64,000 nt of DNA, taken from Bacteroides faecalis (lineage in GTDB: Bacteria; Bacteroidota; Bacteroidia; Bacteroidales; Bacteroidaceae). The notes beneath the pieces were generated by a model. That model did not search any database and had not been told where the DNA came from. It saw only the letters and a list, made by a program, of their open reading frames with translations. The stretch lies in assembly GCF_003865075.1 (NCBI RefSeq), contig NZ_BHWB01000012.1:1-64000 (forward strand). The letters are read 5' to 3'. Of the stretch, positions 8,437-17,992 are shown piece by piece (within the stretch, counting starts at the first letter, position 1; every line of letters begins with the position of its first letter). The translations under genes were made by a program, and so were the position numbers.

Positions 8437-9959
8437 TGAAGGAGTGGCAGTGGGTACTACTGGCATTATTCACGATTTGCATTTGCAGTTGCAAAGACGA
8501 TGACAATACGGAAGCAGGCGGCTTTGATCCATCAAAGCCTGTAGCAATTTCAGATTTCACTCCAAAAGAAGGAGGAGCTTATCAAAAGCTTTTGATCTAT
8601 GGAGAGAATTTCGGTACAGATGCTTCAAATGTAAAAGTAAAAATCGGTGGCAAAGAAGCTGTTGTCATTAATGTAAAAAGTACTTATGTCTACTGTTTTG
8701 TTCCTTCGGGAGCTTTCAGTGGTGAAATCGAAGTCACTGTAGGTGAAGGAGAAAATGCAATAACAACTACTGCAGATGCTGCATTTGATTATCAAAAAAA
8801 GATGGTAGTCGGAACTCTTTGTGGTTATCGTAATAATCGCGATGATCAAGGCTGGAGAGATGGTCCGTTTGATGGTCCAGAAGGTGTAAAATGCTGTGGC
8901 TTTGGTAATGCTGGTCGTTTGGCAATCGATCCGAGAAACAAGAATCATGTTTATATTTGTTATGACGGTCACAAGAGTATACAACTGATTGATTTAGAGA
9001 AACGTTGGCTTTCATCACCATTAAGTCTCAACACTGTACCGACTGATCGTATACGAAGCATTACTTTCAATAAAAAAATAGAGGGATATGCTGAAGAGGC
9101 AGAATACATGATCATATCGATTGACTATGATACCGGAAATGAAAGTCCCAGTGTGTACATTATTAAACGCAATGCAGACGGAACATTTAATGATAACTCT
9201 GACGTCCAATTATTGGCATCCTATAAACAATGTAATGGTGCCACTATACATCCGATTAATGGCGAATTGTATTTCAATAGTTATGAAAGAGGTCAAGTGT
9301 TCCGTTTGGATTTAGTTGATTATTTTAAGGCCATCAAAAATCACGAAGAGTGGGATCCGAAAGTAAAGAATCATCCGGATATTTTCAAACAGTTATTTAC
9401 CATTGCCGATCCAAATTGGGAATTCCAGATTTTCATTCATCCGACTGGTAAATATGCTTATTATGGGGTGATAAACAATCACTACTTCATGCGCTCTGAC
9501 TATGACGAGGTAAAAAAAGAATTTATTACTCCATACAATTTTGTAGGACGTTATAAAGAACCGGGTTACAGAGATGATGTAGGAACCGAAGCCTTTATGA
9601 ACCATCCTTGCCAAGGCGTATTTGTAAAAAATCCAGACTATGAGGGCCAAGATGATGAATATGATTTTTATTTTGTAGATTATAGTAACTTCTGTGTTCG
9701 TAAAGTAACTCCAGAAGGTATTGTCTCGACTTATGCAGGAAGAGGAACTTCAACAGCCTTAGCTGACGGAAACCAATGGGGAACTGATGACGGTGACTTG
9801 CGAGAAGTAGCCCGTTTCCGCGATGTGGCGGGATTAGCTTACGATGATGAAAATGAGATATTCTATATCCACGATCAAGTAGGACATACTATCCGAACTA
9901 TTTCGATGGAGAAAGAAGTAACGACAGAGGATGAATCAACAGAAGAATCTAACGAATAA
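8403..9959 (+). CDS. Surface lipoprotein with TIG domain and beta-propeller repeats (likely glycan-binding)
   Basis: This 518-residue protein has a lipoprotein signal ending ...LFTICICSC, with Cys30 as the likely lipidated residue. KDDDN follows, an acidic stretch of the kind that sends Bacteroidetes lipoproteins to the cell surface. Residues ~46-130 form an IPT/TIG Ig-like fold (ISDFTPKEGGAYQKLLIYGENFG). The remainder looks like an NHL-type propeller (GRLAIDPRNKNHVYICYDG, GATIHPINGELYFNSYERG, GLAYDDENEIFYIHDQVG). Proteins of this design in PULs are usually surface glycan-binding proteins next to SusC/SusD. The gene sits 36 bp after DUF4965 and 15 bp before SusC, so it belongs to the operon. 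Its first 11 codons lie in the inverted repeat and can be exchanged with those of the left-edge gene. Ligand unknown. Confidence 0.8.
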   Translation: MKNMKCKMKKVLKEWQWVLLALFTICICSCKDDDNTEAGGFDPSKPVAISDFTPKEGGAYQKLLIYGENFGTDASNVKVKIGGKEAVVINVKSTYVYCFVPSGAFSGEIEVTVGEGENAITTTADAAFDYQKKMVVGTLCGYRNNRDDQGWRDGPFDGPEGVKCCGFGNAGRLAIDPRNKNHVYICYDGHKSIQLIDLEKRWLSSPLSLNTVPTDRIRSITFNKKIEGYAEEAEYMIISIDYDTGNESPSVYIIKRNADGTFNDNSDVQLLASYKQCNGATIHPINGELYFNSYERGQVFRLDLVDYFKAIKNHEEWDPKVKNHPDIFKQLFTIADPNWEFQIFIHPTGKYAYYGVINNHYFMRSDYDEVKKEFITPYNFVGRYKEPGYRDDVGTEAFMNHPCQGVFVKNPDYEGQDDEYDFYFVDYSNFCVRKVTPEGIVSTYAGRGTSTALADGNQWGTDDGDLREVARFRDVAGLAYDDENEIFYIHDQVGHTIRTISMEKEVTTEDESTEESNE

Positions 9960-9974
9960 ACATATTATCAGATT

Positions 9975-12900
9975 ATGAAAAAATATTTAGCTGTCTTTTT
10001 GTTGCTGCTAATTGTTCCATTGACGATACTGGCACAACAAACAATCACCGTAAGTGGTACGGTCATAGACACACAAGGGGAGCCGATGATCGGTGTTAAC
10101 ATTACTGTTAGAGACGTAGCAGGTTTGGGGACCATTACGGATATCAATGGTAAATTTACCATCAAGATGGAACCTTACCATCGACTCCTGTTCACATACA
10201 TCGGATACGAAGATGTGGATATACTTGTGAAAGAACAACATGTGGTTAATGTAACGATGAAGGAAGCAGCAGCAAGTGAGCTGGATGAAGTTGTTGTTAC
10301 TGGTATGGGTACGCAAAAGAAACTAACCGTAACAGGAGCTGTAACGAATGTGGATGTACAGGAACTGAAACGTTTCCCCTCTTCCAATCTTTCAAATGCA
10401 TTGGCCGGTAATGTTCCGGGTATTATGACCCAACAGACTTCTGGACAACCGGGAAAAAGTACTTCAGAATTCTGGATTCGTGGTATTTCTACATTCGGTG
10501 CTAGCTCAAGTGCTTATATATTGGTGGACGGATTCGAACGTGCCAGCTTGGATGAACTCAATATCGAAGACATCGAGTCATTTACTGTATTGAAAGATGC
10601 ATCAGCTACTGCTATCTACGGTTCAAAAGGTGCAAACGGTGTAGTATTGATTACGACCAAACGCGGTAAAGCTGGAAAAATCAATATTGATGCTAAGGTG
10701 GAAACTTCTTATAATACACGTACCATCACTCCAGAGTTTGTAGATGGCTTTTCATACGCCAACTTAATGAATGAAGCATTGGTGACTCGTAATAAAGGAA
10801 TAGCTTATCAACCGGAAGAGCTAGAACTATTCCGTACCCAAATAGACCCAGATTTTTACCCTATTGTAGATTGGAAAGATCTAATCCTGAAAGACGGTGC
10901 ATGGAGTTATCGTGCTAATTTGAACATGAGTGGTGGTGGTAATACAGCACGTTACTATGTTTCTGCAAGTTATACTGAGGACCAAGGTATGTATAAGACC
11001 GACGAAACTTTGCGGAAAGACTATGATACCAATGCTAATTACAAACGTTGGAATTATAGAATGAACATCGATATTGACATTACTAAAAGTACCGTACTAA
11101 AATTAGGGGTAGCCGGTTCGCTAGCCACACGTAATAGCCCAGCATTGGGAGACGATAATTTATGGGGAATGCTTTTCGGATACAATTCTATTGCTTCACC
11201 AGTGTATTATTCCAATGGCTATACTCCTATTTCTCATCGTGACAATGTGAATAAACTTAATCCTTGGGTAGCATCAACACAAAGTGGATATAAAGAAAAC
11301 TGGGATAACAATGTGCAGACTAACATTACATTGGAACAGAATTTCGATTTTATCACTAAGGGATTGAAATTTGTCGGTCGCTTTGGATTTGATACAGATA
11401 ACAGTAACTGGATAACTCGCCAACGTCTACCGGATTTGTACAAAGCAAATGGACGTGATCAAGCAACGGGAGAGATTATCTTTGATAAGATGTTTTCTGC
11501 ATACGATATGCAACAATATAGTGGAAGTTCTGGTAAACGTCGAGAATTTGTTGATCTTCTATTAAGTTGGGAACGTGGTTTCAAAGAGCATCATACCGGA
11601 GTTACTTTACGCTATACACAGGATGCTGAAAAGAAAACTGTAGACATCGGAACGGACATAAAAAATGGTGTGGCAAAACGTAATCAAGGCTTAGCGGGAC
11701 GAGCTACCTACAATTGGAACTACCGTTATTTTGTTGATTTTAACTTCGGTTACACTGGCTCGGAAAATTTCGCACCAGGACATCAGTTCGGCTTTTTTCC
11801 TGCTTTTTCTGTTGCTTGGAACGTTGCAGAAGAACCATTTGTCAAAAACAATCTGAAATGGATGAACATGTTTAAGATACGTTATTCACATGGTAAAGTC
11901 GGTAACGACAACCTTGGAGAAGGTAATCGCTTTCCTTATTTATACACAATAGGAACTGGTGCGTCTGAGTATAATTGGGGATTCGGTAATTATAACAATA
12001 TTTTTAGTGGAACTCACTACACGCAGATGGCTTCTACAGGTATAACTTGGGAAGTCGCAACAAAGGATGACTTAGGTGTAGACCTCTCTTTATTCAATGA
12101 TAAGTTTACTGCAACGGTAGACTATTTCCACGAAAAACGCACAGGTATCTTTATGTCACGTGCTTTTTTACCGGATATTACTGGTTTGGAAAGCCAGCCG
12201 AAAGCAAATGTGGGTGAGGTAAAAACTTACGGATTCGATGGTAATTTCGCTTTTAAACAGAAACTTGGTGAAGTAGATATGACACTTCGTGGTAACATTA
12301 CTTACAGCAAAAATGAAGTGATAGAAAGAGATGAGGAGAATCAAGTTTATTCATATTTATACCAAAAAGGTTATCGCGTAGATCAGGTTAAAGGTTTGAT
12401 AGCAGAAGGATTATTTGCTGATTATGATGACATTCGTACCAGCCCGAAACAAGCTTGGGGAACGGTGCAACCTGGTGATATCAAGTATAAAGACGTCAAT
12501 GGTGACGGTATCGTAAATGATCAAGATAGGGTAGCAATTGGTGCTACAACCAGACCGAACTTAGGTTATGGTATAGGGGCTTCTTTCGCATGGAGAGGAT
12601 TTGATTTTAATATTCACTTTCAAGGAGTCGGTAAATCTACTTTCCCGATCTACGGTAAGTGTGTTTATGCATTTAGCGAAAGCGATTGGGGTAATATTTT
12701 TAAAGATATGATACAAGATCGGTGGGTAGATGCAGATACTGCTGAAAAACTGGGGATTCAAGCTAATGAAAATCCAAATGCTACTTATCCTCGTTTAACT
12801 TACGGAGAGAATAGTAATAACCAGCAGACTTCCACTTACTGGATGCGTAACGGAAAATATATCCGATTAAAAAACATAGATCTTGGTTATACATTACCGA

Positions 12901-13070
12901 AAAGTCTGGTCAACAAGATGCACTTCAACAATATTCGTGTCTATATAGCAGGATCAAATTTAATCACTTGGTCGGATTTCAAAACATGGGATCCAGAATC
13001 TACCAATCCACGCGGTGAAGACTATCCGTTGAGCAAATCAGTCACCATGGGTATAACTGTTAACTTATAA
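9975..13070 (+). CDS. SusC-like TonB-dependent outer-membrane transporter
   Basis: 1031 residues, a normal length for SusC. The order is signal peptide (MKKYLAVFLLLLIVPLTILAQ), carboxypeptidase-like regulatory domain (ITVSGTVIDTQGEPMIGVNI), a LDEVVVTGMGTQKK segment, a plug domain (SNALAGNVPGIM, WIRGISTFG, YGSKGANGVVLITTKRG), then the 22-strand barrel ending in VTMGITVNL. It contains a typical D-N-G-D loop (KDVNGDGIVNDQDR). It should import oligosaccharides across the outer membrane with TonB energy, paired with the SusD encoded 16 bp downstream. The truncated SusC at 16.9 kb is a diverged relative, not a copy. Confidence 0.95.
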   Translation: MKKYLAVFLLLLIVPLTILAQQTITVSGTVIDTQGEPMIGVNITVRDVAGLGTITDINGKFTIKMEPYHRLLFTYIGYEDVDILVKEQHVVNVTMKEAAASELDEVVVTGMGTQKKLTVTGAVTNVDVQELKRFPSSNLSNALAGNVPGIMTQQTSGQPGKSTSEFWIRGISTFGASSSAYILVDGFERASLDELNIEDIESFTVLKDASATAIYGSKGANGVVLITTKRGKAGKINIDAKVETSYNTRTITPEFVDGFSYANLMNEALVTRNKGIAYQPEELELFRTQIDPDFYPIVDWKDLILKDGAWSYRANLNMSGGGNTARYYVSASYTEDQGMYKTDETLRKDYDTNANYKRWNYRMNIDIDITKSTVLKLGVAGSLATRNSPALGDDNLWGMLFGYNSIASPVYYSNGYTPISHRDNVNKLNPWVASTQSGYKENWDNNVQTNITLEQNFDFITKGLKFVGRFGFDTDNSNWITRQRLPDLYKANGRDQATGEIIFDKMFSAYDMQQYSGSSGKRREFVDLLLSWERGFKEHHTGVTLRYTQDAEKKTVDIGTDIKNGVAKRNQGLAGRATYNWNYRYFVDFNFGYTGSENFAPGHQFGFFPAFSVAWNVAEEPFVKNNLKWMNMFKIRYSHGKVGNDNLGEGNRFPYLYTIGTGASEYNWGFGNYNNIFSGTHYTQMASTGITWEVATKDDLGVDLSLFNDKFTATVDYFHEKRTGIFMSRAFLPDITGLESQPKANVGEVKTYGFDGNFAFKQKLGEVDMTLRGNITYSKNEVIERDEENQVYSYLYQKGYRVDQVKGLIAEGLFADYDDIRTSPKQAWGTVQPGDIKYKDVNGDGIVNDQDRVAIGATTRPNLGYGIGASFAWRGFDFNIHFQGVGKSTFPIYGKCVYAFSESDWGNIFKDMIQDRWVDADTAEKLGIQANENPNATYPRLTYGENSNNQQTSTYWMRNGKYIRLKNIDLGYTLPKSLVNKMHFNNIRVYIAGSNLITWSDFKTWDPESTNPRGEDYPLSKSVTMGITVNL

Positions 13071-13086
13071 AATACAATCTGAGATT

Positions 13087-15204
13087 ATGATAAAGAAAAT
13101 ATTTATATTATTACTAACCGTATTAGGAATGGGAGCAGTTTCATCCTGCTCTGATTATCTAAATTCGGAGAAGTATTTCAAAGACCGTCTGACACTGGAA
13201 AAAGTATTTGAGAGTAAAGATCATGCAGAAGAATGGCTGGCTTACGCTTTCTCATTCGTAAATGGTGAAAATAGGGAAGTGACAACTAAGAATCCGGGCA
13301 ACAATTCATTCTGTTTTGCAGACGATATGTACTATGGAGACCGAGATAAGGCGATTGATGCTACTAAGAATGAGTTGTCATACAATATGTTCAAATTAGG
13401 TGAATACGACGAGAATTCTTATAATGTCGGTGCATGGGGAGCCTGCTATAAAGGCATTTATCAGGCATCTATATTTATTCACAACATTTATCGTTGCAAG
13501 GAGATGGCTGATTGGGAAATAGAAGACTATAAAGGGCAGGCACGTTTTATACGAGCTTACTACTATTGGCTGTTATTACGTCGTTATGGTCCGGTGCCTA
13601 TCATGCCGGAAGAAGGTGTAGATTACACCGAAAGTTACGAACAACTTGCCACACCACGTAGTTCATATGAAGAAGTCGCTCAATATATCAGTGACGAAAT
13701 GATACAGGCTGCCAAAGAACTACAATACGACCGCCGTACCGATAACTACGCCATAACTCGCCCAACTCGAGGAGCTGCATTGGCCGCTCGTGCTTATGCA
13801 TTAATCTTTGCTGCCAGCCCATTTGCCAATGGAAACAACGACGAATATGCGCAAGCTTTAGTAGATGATGAAGGTCGTCGTTTACTCTCGTCGGAATATA
13901 GTGAGGAGAAATGGGCAAAAGCAGCTGCTGCTTGTCGAGACGTCATTGAATTAGGAACTTATGATTTAATTCATGTAAACAACTCTACATCAAATAACGG
14001 TCCTTCTGAACGTCCTACCATCACTCCACCTGCTGATGGTGAATTTTCTACCAAATCTTGGCCATACGGTTGGATAAATATAGATCCACTCAGATCATAC
14101 CGTTCTATATTTGATGGAACACTTCTACCTGCTAACAATCAAGAGTTAATTTTTACACGTGGTAGCACTGAGATTGATATGATGGTACTTCACCAAATGC
14201 CCAAAGACGACGGAGGTTGGAATTGCCATGGCATGACACAGAAAATGCTAGATGCTTATTATATGAACGACGGAAGCGATGCTCAAGGAATGAACTCCAT
14301 GTATAAAGGTGTTGCTGGTTATGAAGATCGTGTAGATATGCGTGCGCGTAGAACAGGATTTACTGAATTGAAAGATCTCAAAGACGGTAAATATCCTGAA
14401 TTAGGTTGGAGTTATGATACGAGTAAGCCTGATGATAAGCAATCACAAGTCGGTATGAATGTTTCTTTGCAATACGTAGAGCGCGAACCACGATTCTACG
14501 CTTCTGTAGCTTACAACGGTAGCACATGGTATTATCTGAGCCAAACAGAAAGTAGACCTAATGATATAAACCAACAGGTATGGTACTATTTTGGAAGTTC
14601 TGACGGTTATCGTAACGATGGTTTTTACTTGCGCACAGGTATAGGAATCAAGAAGTTTGTCCATCCGAACGATTATCCGGGTAATTACGTAGCAAAAGCA
14701 GAAACAGCTATTCGCTATGCCGACATCCTTTTACTTTATGCTGAAGCGTTGAATGAATTGACTCAGACTTACAATATTGCTTCATGGAATGATGCTACGA
14801 CTTATAGCGTTAGCCGCGAGAAGTCAGAGATGGAAAGAGGAATCCATCCTGTACGTATTCGCGCGGGATTACCTGACTATCCGGACGAATTCTATAGCGC
14901 TGGTGGCGTAGCAGAAATGCGTAAAGCCTTGAAACGTGAACGTATGATCGAATTGATGGGAGAAGGAAAACGCTATTTTGACCTTCGCCGTTGGAAAGAC
15001 GCACCGTTGGAAGAATCCGTACAAATCTATGGTTGCAACGTTTTTGTAAATGTCGATAAGAGGGAAGATTTCCATTCTACAATTCCTATTTACAACCTTC
15101 CGTCCACGTTCTCAGAAAAACTATGGCTTTGGCCAATCAGACATAGTGAATTGAAACGTAATTCTCGATTAACACAAAATCCAGGATGGACGATGTATGA
15201 TTAA
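13087..15204 (+). CDS. SusD/RagB-like glycan-binding lipoprotein
   Basis: 705 residues with a lipoprotein signal (GMGAVSSC, Cys21). It has the usual SusD marks: N-terminal ARFIRAYYYWLLLRRYGPVPIMPEE, the TPR-like helix region, RYADILLLYAEALNEL near residue 540, and the C-terminal KRERMIELMGEGKRYFDLRRWK. It is longer than classical SusD (~550), which suggests extra loops around the ligand site. It acts as the lid over the partner SusC and contributes to glycan recognition. Its stop lies 22 bp before the start of the following lipoprotein gene. Confidence 0.95.
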   Translation: MIKKIFILLLTVLGMGAVSSCSDYLNSEKYFKDRLTLEKVFESKDHAEEWLAYAFSFVNGENREVTTKNPGNNSFCFADDMYYGDRDKAIDATKNELSYNMFKLGEYDENSYNVGAWGACYKGIYQASIFIHNIYRCKEMADWEIEDYKGQARFIRAYYYWLLLRRYGPVPIMPEEGVDYTESYEQLATPRSSYEEVAQYISDEMIQAAKELQYDRRTDNYAITRPTRGAALAARAYALIFAASPFANGNNDEYAQALVDDEGRRLLSSEYSEEKWAKAAAACRDVIELGTYDLIHVNNSTSNNGPSERPTITPPADGEFSTKSWPYGWINIDPLRSYRSIFDGTLLPANNQELIFTRGSTEIDMMVLHQMPKDDGGWNCHGMTQKMLDAYYMNDGSDAQGMNSMYKGVAGYEDRVDMRARRTGFTELKDLKDGKYPELGWSYDTSKPDDKQSQVGMNVSLQYVEREPRFYASVAYNGSTWYYLSQTESRPNDINQQVWYYFGSSDGYRNDGFYLRTGIGIKKFVHPNDYPGNYVAKAETAIRYADILLLYAEALNELTQTYNIASWNDATTYSVSREKSEMERGIHPVRIRAGLPDYPDEFYSAGGVAEMRKALKRERMIELMGEGKRYFDLRRWKDAPLEESVQIYGCNVFVNVDKREDFHSTIPIYNLPSTFSEKLWLWPIRHSELKRNSRLTQNPGWTMYD

Positions 15205-15226
15205 TTCTAAATGTAAAGACAGATAT

Positions 15227-16297
15227 ATGAAAAAGATATATACCTTAGCAGCTCTAGCTGCAATGACTATGTTGGGTGCTTCCTGCAATTCTGAATGGAA
15301 TGAAGAACAATATGAGCACTACATTTCTTTTAGTTCACAACTAGACAGTAAAGGAGTGACAAATATCTATGTACCTTATAGTCGTCATGATAAAGATGGT
15401 AGCTATGCAGAAGGTGGAGAAGGAAGGTCTAATTATCAGTTGCCAGTACTTGTCAGTGGATCTACTGATAATACTCAGAATATTACGGTACATATTGCAC
15501 ACGATCCTGACACCTTAGGTATCCTGAATTATGCTCGCTATGCTACACGTAAAGAACTATATTATAAAGATATGGGTATCGAAGGAATGACATACGCTTC
15601 TTATCCGGAAACTATGTCGATAGTAGCAGGACAGAACAAAGGTTTGCTAGATCTCAAATTCGATTTTCGAAATATTGATATGTCAGAGAAATGGGTACTC
15701 CCATTACAAATCGCAGATGATCCGTCTTACGGCTATCAATCACATCCGCGTAAAAATTATGCGAAGGCGATATTGAGAATCTTTCCGTTTAATGATTATT
15801 CTGGTGATTATTCTGGAACAGGATTGACCAATAAGGTGGTTACGGGATATGAGGTAAAGGAAGGAGTAACCGTACCTATAGAGACAGCAGAGTCCATCAC
15901 AAAAGCCTCGGTAAGAGGTTATGTAGTAGATGAGAAAAACATCTTTACTTATGCAGGAATTGTGGATGAAGATTATACTGACCGTAAGAAGTATAAGATT
16001 AAATTCACATTCAATGGTGAGACAAACGGATCGGTCACTCTCTCTTGTGACAATGCTGAGGAAATCGAATTTAAGGTGAACGAAGCAGTTATTCCTTCTT
16101 TCCGTATTTCTTCATCAATGGACGAAGCCAAACCTTATTTGGAACACCGCTATGTGATCATCAATAATATTGATTATTATTTCAATTACATGCCGGTAGA
16201 AGGCACTTCAATTCGTTACCATGTGAAAGGTACATTGACTCTGTCACGTGATATCAATACTCAGATTCCTGATGAGGATCAAGCTATTGAGTGGTAA
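15227..16297 (+). CDS. DUF4973/DUF1735-type surface lipoprotein, copy 1
   Basis: I chose the ATG at 15227 (MKKIYTLAALAAMTMLGASC), which gives a clean lipoprotein signal with Cys20 and 356 residues. An earlier in-frame ATG adds ten residues and overlaps susD. After the signal comes an N-terminal DUF1735-like beta domain (NYQLPVLVSGSTDNTQNITVHIAHDPDTL, ETMSIVAGQNKGLLDLKFDF), then a C-terminal beta domain ending DINTQIPDEDQAIEW. Such proteins follow SusD in many Bacteroides PULs and probably help capture glycan at the surface. Its exact ligand is unknown. The paralogue at 20108 ends with nearly the same residues (DLNTLIPDEDQQIEWD). A terminator follows. Confidence 0.8.
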   Translation: MKKIYTLAALAAMTMLGASCNSEWNEEQYEHYISFSSQLDSKGVTNIYVPYSRHDKDGSYAEGGEGRSNYQLPVLVSGSTDNTQNITVHIAHDPDTLGILNYARYATRKELYYKDMGIEGMTYASYPETMSIVAGQNKGLLDLKFDFRNIDMSEKWVLPLQIADDPSYGYQSHPRKNYAKAILRIFPFNDYSGDYSGTGLTNKVVTGYEVKEGVTVPIETAESITKASVRGYVVDEKNIFTYAGIVDEDYTDRKKYKIKFTFNGETNGSVTLSCDNAEEIEFKVNEAVIPSFRISSSMDEAKPYLEHRYVIINNIDYYFNYMPVEGTSIRYHVKGTLTLSRDINTQIPDEDQAIEW

Positions 16298-16319
16298 TAA
16301 TATCAACTGAGTAGATAAA

Positions 16320-16363
16320 AAAGGGAAGGATAACTTTACATTTATAAGTTTTCCTTCCCTTTC
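16320..16363 (+). terminator. Intrinsic terminator after the first import operon
   Basis: The stem aaagggaaggataactt pairs with aagttttccttcccttt with a single mismatch over 17 bp and a ~9-base loop. A T-rich end follows. It closes the DUF4965-TIG-SusC-SusD-DUF4973 unit. Confidence 0.8.
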
Positions 16364-16926
16364 TTGTTATAATAATTATTATAATAAAGAAAGTTCTAGC
16401 CGATCACATCCTTAATGATCAGTTGGAACTTTATAAATTATTCATCACCTGTACTTCATTAAAGTTATAAAACCTCTCTTATTGTTTGATTCTCTGTTCA
16501 AACGATATCTTAATCTTAACAGTATAATAAAAACGAAAACTCGCTTGACTCACTCATACAAATATCACCCGTTAATCTTACCAGTTGATCATGTTTGGAA
16601 ATGCCAACATATCACTTTATTTCTGTCTATTATTTTTTCCACCTATGTATAAATTCCATATTTCCTGTTTATTGGTTTATATAAAATAAACTCTAGCCTA
16701 GTTGTTCTCATAATTGCATTTAGGTTGTAATGAACCAACCAACCTCCTTATATAATTTTAGTGCATACTCTCACACCTGATAAACAGTTGAGTTGAATAG
16801 TAAAAGTTAGTTTCTTTTATTCAATAAAATATCTCCTTGATTTATCAAGATAATCCCTTTATTAGAATACGGGAATAATACGGTTGTAAATTAATTAATT
16901 GATATACAATTGATTAAAATAAATAT
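16364..16926. other. AT-rich spacer before the truncated SusC cassette
   Basis: No gene is seen in these 563 bases, although a SusC 5' end would be expected here. Weak operator-like pieces occur (aatccctttattagaata near 16852, and TTTATTGAATA on the minus strand near 16820), but without a -7 element at the right distance. The last ~35 bp (16891-16926) resemble the stretch preceding the truncated DUF4965 copy (687-720). Confidence 0.5.
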
Positions 16927-16941
16927 CTGCGGTATGGACAG
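16927..16941 (+). repeat. Shared junction motif, copy 2 (candidate recombination site)
   Basis: CTGCGGTATGGACAG, identical to minus-strand 686-672. SusC coding sequence begins within it (codons from 16929 read AVWTDRYATVSSADVSWE). The two copies are in opposite orientation about 16.2 kb apart. That would allow inversion of everything between them by a site-specific recombinase. Confidence 0.6.
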
Positions 16942-17978
16942 ATCGTTATGCAACGGTTTCTTCTGCAGACGTTTCATGGGAAATTGCTACAAAAAAAGAC
17001 TTAGGTATTGATTTCAGCATGTTTGATGATAAGTTCTCAGGTACCATAGACTATTTCTATGAGCATCGTGATGACATTTATATGGAACGCAAATATCTTC
17101 CATGGATGGCTGGTGTGGAAAGTAACCCGAAAGCTAATGTGGGTTCTGTAAAAGTGGAAGGTTTTGACGGGAATTTTAAATATCACCAAAAAATAGGAAA
17201 GGTAGACTTGACTATACGCGGTAACATGACTTACAGCAAGAATAAGATTCTTGAAAAAGATGAGGAAAATACGGTCTATTTTTACAAACAAGAACAAGGT
17301 TACCGCATTAACCAGGCTAAAGGATTAGTTGCTTTGGGATTGTTTAAAGATTATGATGATATTCGTAATAGTCCACGCCAGACATGGGGAGAAGTGATGC
17401 CAGGTGACATCAAATACAAAGACATTAATGGGGACGGTATCATCAACAGTGATGATCGTGTAGCTATTGGTGCGACTACCAAACCGAACCTTACTTACGG
17501 ATTTGGTATTGCTGCTAAATGGAAAGGATTGGATGTAAATGTGCATTTTCAGGGAGTGGGTAAATCAACTTATCAGATTAAAGGTACTACTGTCTTCATG
17601 TTCAGTTCCGGTGATGGATGGGGTAATATATTGACTGAAATGGCTAATAGTAACCGCTGGATATTAGGCGAAAATGAAGACCCAAATGCTGAATATCCGC
17701 GTCTGACTTACGGTGCTAACAGCAATAATCAGCAAGAATCCACTTACTGGCTAAGAAATGGCTCTTATATGCGTTTGAAAACATTGGATATTGGTTATTC
17801 GCTTCCTAAGACTTGGGTAAATAAGGCTCATATGAATACGGTACGTTTCTTTTTTGTGGGAACCAATTTGCTTACTTTCTCTAAGTTCAAACTTTGGGAT
17901 CCGGAAATGGGTAGTTCGGATGGAAAGAAATATCCTCTTAGTAAAACTTTCGCTTTAGGTGTATCAGTTAATTTATAA
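16929..17978 (+). pseudogene. 5'-truncated SusC-like transporter (C-terminal ~349 residues)
   Basis: The frame opens at the junction motif with AVWTDRYATVSSADVSWEIATKKDLGIDFSMFDD and runs through the outer-membrane barrel to FALGVSVNL. It aligns along its full length with the last third of the SusC at 9975, including KDINGDGIINSDDRVAIGATTKPNL. Signal peptide, regulatory domain, plug and about two thirds of the barrel are absent, so it cannot form a transporter as it stands. The remaining frame is undamaged and is followed 14 bp later by a complete SusD. This suggests a stored cassette rather than a decaying relic. A short internal ATG at 17019 could start translation but not a secreted product. 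Confidence 0.88.
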
Positions 17979-17992
17979 AACGACAAAAGTAT

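Noticed and set aside
9975..17978. The two SusC genes as a simple tandem duplication
   Set aside because: They are homologous but clearly diverged at base level. The truncated one starts at a motif absent from the full gene, so a recent tandem copy does not explain it.
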